Shown here one piece after another: positions 6,098 to 9,756 of a stretch of DNA of 9,756 nt. The notes under the pieces were generated by a model. That model saw nothing but the letters and a program-made list of their open reading frames with translations. It was not told where the DNA came from and did no database searches. Origin of the DNA: RBG-16-66-20 sp035308765 (GTDB taxonomy: Bacteria; Pseudomonadota; Gammaproteobacteria; Burkholderiales; SG8-39); NCBI GenBank assembly GCA_035308765.1, contig DATGGA010000057.1, positions 1 to 9,756 on the forward strand. Direction: 5' to 3'. Positions within the stretch are counted from its first letter, which is position 1. Each line of letters starts with the position of its first letter. A program made the position numbers and the translations under genes.

Positions 6098-6975
6098 GCT
6101 GTGGTTTTCCCTCGTTTTTCCAGCACCGCGCAGACGGCGGCCGTGTCGTGCCTGGCAAGGCCCTGGGCCATCGCCGCATTGTAGATCGCCTTGGTGGCCG
6201 AGAAGAGCGGGGCCGCGCAGCCGAGCTTGCGCACGAAGGCGCCGATGATCTTCATGTCCTTCTTCCAGGTCTCGTTGGTCACGGTGGCTGGCAGGTAGGA
6301 ACGCCTGACCATCAGCGGCCCACGCACCTGCAGCATGCGCGATGAACCGGCGCCGTCGCCCAGCACCTTCACCGCGAGCGCCGGATCGAGCCCCGAGCGG
6401 CGCGCGAGGATCACGGCTTCCGCGGCCGACACGTTGTGGATCGCGACCAGAAGGTTGGCGGCGAACTTCATCTTCGAGCCGTTGCCGAACTTGCCGATGT
6501 AGTAGTGGCCGCGCGAGAACCCCTTCAGGACGGGAACCGTCTTCATGAACGCCGCGCGGTCGCCGCTGCCGAAGACGATCAGGTCCTTAACCCGTGCCTG
6601 GGCGCCGGTGCCGCTCAGCGGGCAGTCGAGCAGCGTCATGCCAGCGGCAGCTAGGCGCCTGCGCGCGGCTTCCTTGACCGGGATCGGCAAGGTGCTGGTT
6701 TCGATGACGATCTGCCGAGTGTGCTTTGTTTTTATCATCTGATTTGCAGCTTCGAGCAGGGCCTTGGCAGACGGCAGTGACGTGATCACCACTTTTGCGC
6801 GGCTGGCGACCTCGTCCGCACTCTTCGCAACGATGCCGCCCGCCTTCCGGTGCCTGCGGCGGCAGGCCGCCAGCGGGTCGTAGCCGACGACTGTGAAGCC
6901 CGCGTACAGCAGGTTGGCCGCCATCGCCGATCCCATGATTCCCAGCCCCAGCATTCCGACGCTCTGTTTTTTCAT
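6094..6975 (-). CDS. 3-hydroxyisobutyrate dehydrogenase-family NAD(P)-dependent oxidoreductase
   Basis: This 293-residue protein belongs to the beta-hydroxyacid dehydrogenase family (HIBADH, tartronate semialdehyde reductase and relatives). The N-terminal Rossmann motif is V-G-M-L-G-L-G-I-M-G-S at 6-16, and G-Y-D33-P after the second strand suggests NAD over NADP. E-T-S-T-L at 92-96 is the usual S-T loop. The substrate loop reads D117-C-P-L-S-G-T-G, where most relatives have D-A-P-V-S-G-G. The catalytic lysine motif is G164-N-G-S-K-M-K170-F-A-A-N174, so Lys170 and Asn174 are present. Length is standard. The likely role is oxidation of a beta-hydroxyacid or reduction of a semialdehyde late in a catabolic route. 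It is the first gene of the minus-strand unit and starts 35 bp from the divergent cupin. The ATG at 6975-6973 has no strong ribosome site; an upstream ATG stops within four codons. Confidence 0.87.
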   Translation of the reverse strand: MKKQSVGMLGLGIMGSAMAANLLYAGFTVVGYDPLAACRRRHRKAGGIVAKSADEVASRAKVVITSLPSAKALLEAANQMIKTKHTRQIVIETSTLPIPVKEAARRRLAAAGMTLLDCPLSGTGAQARVKDLIVFGSGDRAAFMKTVPVLKGFSRGHYYIGKFGNGSKMKFAANLLVAIHNVSAAEAVILARRSGLDPALAVKVLGDGAGSSRMLQVRGPLMVRRSYLPATVTNETWKKDMKIIGAFVRKLGCAAPLFSATKAIYNAAMAQGLARHDTAAVCAVLEKRGKTTA

Positions 6976-7010
6976 GCTGCTAAGCTACCATTCCTGACGA
7001 GGAGGATGAG
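6976..7010. promoter_or_regulatory. 35-bp divergent start region with strong ribosome site for the cupin
   Basis: The start codons of the HIBADH-like gene (-) and the cupin (+) are only 35 bp apart. GAGGAGG at 6999-7005 is a strong Shine-Dalgarno five bases before the cupin ATG. The gap is too small for two separate full promoters plus leaders, so at least one promoter must lie within a coding region, or transcripts start very near the ATG. No convincing -10/-35 pair was found. Confidence 0.45.
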
Positions 7011-7592
7011 ATGCCCTATCGCGAAACATTGCGGCGCAGGGGAGTGCGGCGCAGCGAAATGATGAGGCGGGTGGCGCGCTTCTCGAAGCTCAAGGGCTTC
7101 GACGGCGGCTTGCCCGACAGCCGGATGCCGGGTTGCGAGCGGATCCTCTACAACGTCATCGGTTTCCAGCCGCCGAAGACCGAGCGCGGCGGCAAGCAGT
7201 CGCCGGTGGGCGCCGAGGCGTCCAGGCTGGCGGCCATCAAGATCAGGGAGGGCTTCAACCTGGGCTATTGCCGCGCGCTGCCCGGCAAGGGGCCGATGCT
7301 GCACAACCACGACACCAACGAGACCTTTATCGCGATGACCGGGACCTGGCGCGCGAGCTGGCAGAACGAGCAGGGGCGCCTGGAGCACGTGGATCTCAAG
7401 CCGCTGGACGTGGTGTCGTTTCCGCCCGGGGCTTCGCGCCGCTTCATGAACGTGACCAAGGGGCCGAAGAACAAATTCTCGATCCTCATGTTCGTGATCG
7501 GCGGCGACGCGCCCAGCGCGGAGTTCACCAGCGAATCCATGGATGCACTCGAACGCACGGGTGTCTGGCCCCGCAAACGGGGAAAGCGTTGA
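7011..7592 (+). CDS. Cupin-domain protein with an incomplete second metal motif
   Basis: This 193-residue protein is a single-domain cupin. The first cupin motif is well conserved: G-P-M-L-H98-N-H100-D-T-N-E104-T-F-I-A-M-T-G111. The second motif, normally P-x-G-x(2)-H-x(3)-N, reads P138-P-G140-A-S-R143-R-F-M-N147, so the usual fourth ligand histidine is arginine. The metal site would be three-coordinate from protein (His, His, Glu) or the protein may bind a ligand without redox chemistry. Family members include ring-cleaving dioxygenases, isomerases and binding proteins; none can be chosen. The first 24 residues are strongly basic (eight Arg), with a 10-bp DNA direct repeat TGCGGCGCAG at 7030-7039 and 7045-7054. 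The start is set by GAGGAGG at 6999-7005; Met17 or Met18 would be alternatives. Its TGA overlaps the TTG of the FAD subunit, which ties it to the molybdenum hydroxylase operon. Confidence 0.85.
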   Translation: MPYRETLRRRGVRRSEMMRRVARFSKLKGFDGGLPDSRMPGCERILYNVIGFQPPKTERGGKQSPVGAEASRLAAIKIREGFNLGYCRALPGKGPMLHNHDTNETFIAMTGTWRASWQNEQGRLEHVDLKPLDVVSFPPGASRRFMNVTKGPKNKFSILMFVIGGDAPSAEFTSESMDALERTGVWPRKRGKR

Positions 7593-8355
7593 AAGCTCCG
7601 GCATTCGCCTACGCGAAGCCGGCTTCGCTGGCCGAAGCGTTCGAGTTGCTGGGCGATCCGGGCGCGAAAATCCTGGCTGGCGGCCAGAGCCTGATTCCCT
7701 CGCTCAACCTGCGGCTGTCCTCGCCCGAACTGCTCGTCGACATCACGGGCCTGCCGGGTCTTTCCGGAATATCAATCCAGGGAAATTCCGTCAGGATCGG
7801 CGCGTTGACGACCCATGCGCAACTGGAGAAGTCCGAAATCGTAGCCAAGCATGTGCCGTTGCTCGCGCAGGCGGTGCCGCACGTCGCCCACGCCGCGATC
7901 CGCAACCGCGGCACGATCGGCGGCAGCCTCGCCCTGGCCGATCCGGCGGCGGAATATCCGGCGGCGGCGGTTGCGCTCGATGCCGTCATGCACATCGCGG
8001 GGAAGAAGGGCAAGAGAACCGTGAAGGCATCCGAATTCTTCAGGGGTCTTTTCGAAACCGACCTGAAGCCGGGCGAGTTGCTGGCGGCCGCCGAGTTTCC
8101 CGTCGCCGCAAAGTCCGACCGCTCCGTATTCCTCGAATTGTCGCGGCGCCACGGCGACTACGCCATCATCGGCCTGGCGGCGCACAACGAACGATTTGCT
8201 TTCCTGGGCGTCGGGGACAGGCCGGTTCTTTTTTCGTTCGGAAAAAATATCGGGGCGGCAAAAGAGACTCTGAAGACCAGCCTCAAGCCGCCCCCGGATC
8301 TCTACAACTCATCCGCCGCGAAGCTGCACCTCGCCGGCGTGCTGCTGGAACGCGC

Positions 8356-8377
<22 letters not shown>
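7589..8377 (+). CDS. Molybdenum hydroxylase FAD-binding (medium) subunit, TTG start
   Basis: This 262-residue protein is the FAD subunit of a xanthine-dehydrogenase/CO-dehydrogenase-family enzyme. The two flavin pyrophosphate motifs are A30-G-G-Q-S34 and T109-I-G-G112, at nearly the positions reported for CoxM (32-36 and 111-114). R-N-R-G-T-I-G-G-S-L-A-L-A-D-P and S-R-R-H-G-D-Y-A at 185-192 are also typical. It carries electrons from the 2Fe-2S subunit to the final acceptor. The length is slightly below the usual 270-295, with a compact C-terminal domain. The start is inferred as TTG at 7589-7591, overlapping the cupin stop (TTGA), with GGGGA at 7579-7583 five bases upstream. It yields the normal N terminus M-K-A-P-A-F-A-Y, and no ATG or GTG is in the right place. 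It overlaps the 2Fe-2S subunit gene by 22 bp. Confidence 0.9.
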
Positions 8378-8815
<438 letters not shown>

Positions 8816-8829
<14 letters not shown>

Positions 8830-9756
8830 ACTCCCGCTGCATGCCCCGGGCACCAAAGTGGACCGCGGCTACATCGGCCAGAGCGTGCCGCGGCCGAACG
8901 CCAGGCGCCTGCTGCAGGGGCGCGGCGCCTATACCGACGACCTGCGGCTGCCGCGGCTCGCGCATGTGGTGTTTTTCCGCAGTCCTTACGCCCACGCCAA
9001 TATAAAGTCGCTCAGATTCGAAAAGGCAAAGTCCTCTCCCGGAGTCATAGGAGTTTTTTCGGGCAAGGACGTCGCCCAGTACTGCACGCCCTGGGTCGGG
9101 GTGCTTGCCCATCTGAAGGGCATCAAGTCGCCGCCGCAGCACGCGGTCGCGATCGACCGCGCCTGCTGGCAGGGCGAGGCGGTCGCCGCGGTGGTCGCCG
9201 AGACGCGCGCGCAGGCCGAAGACGCGGCGCAGTTCGTCGAGGCGGAGTGGGAAGAGCTCCCGGTCGTCACCGACATGGAAGCATCGCTCGAGGGAAAAAC
9301 CATCATTCACCGGGAATTCGCGGACAACATCTGCTTCCGGCGCGAGCACGACACCGGCGGCGTGGAGGAGGCTTTCGCCAAGGCCGACCTGGTGGTCGAG
9401 GAGACCTTCGAATTCGGGCGCCACACCGGCGTTTGCCTGGAAGCGCGCTCGATCCTTGCCGACTACAACGCGGCCGAGCACACGCTCACGGCGCACCACT
9501 CGACGCAGGCGCCGCACATGATGCAGGACATCATCTCGCGGCACCTAGGCATACCCGAGGCCAACGTGCGCGTCATCACCCGGGATGTGGGCGGCTCCTT
9601 CGGCATCAAGGTGCACGTCTATCCGGATGAAATGGCGACCGCGGCGCTGTCGGTGATGCTGCGGCGGCCGGTGAAGTTCGTCGCCGACCGGCTGGAGTCT
9701 TTCGCCACCGACATTCATGCGAGGGAACACAAGGCAAAAGTCAGGCTGGCGGTCTC
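8816..9756 (+). CDS. Molybdenum hydroxylase large (molybdopterin) subunit, N-terminal part
   Basis: The first 313 codons are in the window and the gene runs off the right edge without a stop. Family features in order are G-R-G-A-Y-T-D-D at 35-42, L-A-H-V-V-F-F-R-S-P-Y-A-H-A at 48-61, Q-G-E-A-V-A-A-V-V-A at 119-128, a G-V-C-L-E-A-R segment at 205-211 where many relatives have M-E-P-R, S-T-Q-A-P-H at 229-234, and R-D-V-G-G-S-F-G-I-K at 256-265. These place it in the xanthine dehydrogenase/CO dehydrogenase/aldehyde oxidase family. The region that separates CO dehydrogenases from other hydroxylases, and the catalytic glutamate, lie beyond the window, so the substrate class is open. It is the terminal electron-donating subunit, carrying Mo-pterin in the cytoplasm. 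The start is set by GAGGAAG at 8803-8809. Rare codons (ATA, AGA, TCT) cluster around 9000-9060. Confidence 0.92.

Noticed and set aside
5229..6248. Long plus-strand open frame opposite the SDR, CMD-like and HIBADH-like genes
   Set aside because: It spans three well-supported genes on the other strand and ends in a low-complexity Arg/Pro run.
7030..7054. Direct repeat TGCGGCGCAG, two copies 15 bp apart, as an operator
   Set aside because: It lies inside the cupin coding region and reflects the repeated Arg-rich N terminus. It has no dyad symmetry and no third copy.
7133..7588. Upstream extension of the FAD subunit reading frame through the cupin gene
   Set aside because: The extra residues lack family similarity and overlap the cupin in another frame. 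The TTG at 7589 gives the normal N terminus.
7543..8355. Upstream extension of the 2Fe-2S subunit reading frame through the FAD gene
   Set aside because: The translation upstream of Met at 8356 is Arg-rich shadow sequence, and the standard small subunit begins at that Met.

Overview
The window is GC-rich, gene-dense bacterial DNA. Codon choice, short Shine-Dalgarno-led gaps and the mix of enzyme families fit a proteobacterium, most likely a Burkholderiales-type betaproteobacterium. That is an inference from style, since no rRNA or marker gene is present. Every recognisable gene belongs to an enzyme family common in the breakdown of aromatic, heteroaromatic or alicyclic compounds. I see no regulator, transporter, transposase, tRNA, CRISPR array or integration site, and no gene-free stretch longer than about 65 bp.

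Layout, left to right: (1) 2-142, the C-terminal tail of a xanthine-dehydrogenase-family molybdopterin subunit whose body lies outside the window. (2) 177-1870 (+), a two-gene unit with a small VOC-fold metalloprotein and an HsaA/HpaH-type flavin-dependent monooxygenase, joined by an ATGA overlap. (3) 1874-2854 (-), an ACMSD-type metal-dependent amidohydrolase, probably a decarboxylase or hydrolase. (4) 2917-4008 (+), a luciferase-like (LLM) flavin monooxygenase, divergent from the amidohydrolase across 62 bp. (5) 6975-4005 (-), a four-gene unit in the order 3-hydroxyisobutyrate-dehydrogenase-like reductase, carboxymuconolactone-decarboxylase-like protein, SDR, and a two-domain EthD-like protein. 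The first two junctions are GTGA start/stop overlaps. (6) 7011-9756 (+), a cupin followed by the FAD, 2Fe-2S and molybdopterin subunits of a second molybdenum hydroxylase, all overlapping. The last gene runs off the right edge.

Taken together this looks like the middle of a larger catabolic island. The chemistry available is ring or side-chain hydroxylation (molybdenum hydroxylase with water, and two flavin monooxygenases with O2), possible ring opening or rearrangement (cupin, VOC), decarboxylation or hydrolysis (amidohydrolase, CMD-like) and alcohol/ketone redox steps (SDR, HIBADH-like). The substrate cannot be read from the sequence. The genes are individually recognisable at family level, but the combination does not match a characterised pathway that I know. 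The main points of interest are the pathway as a whole, the altered active-site signatures (cupin, CMD-like, SDR, HIBADH-like), the uncharacterised EthD-like protein, and the tight translational coupling with GTG and TTG starts.
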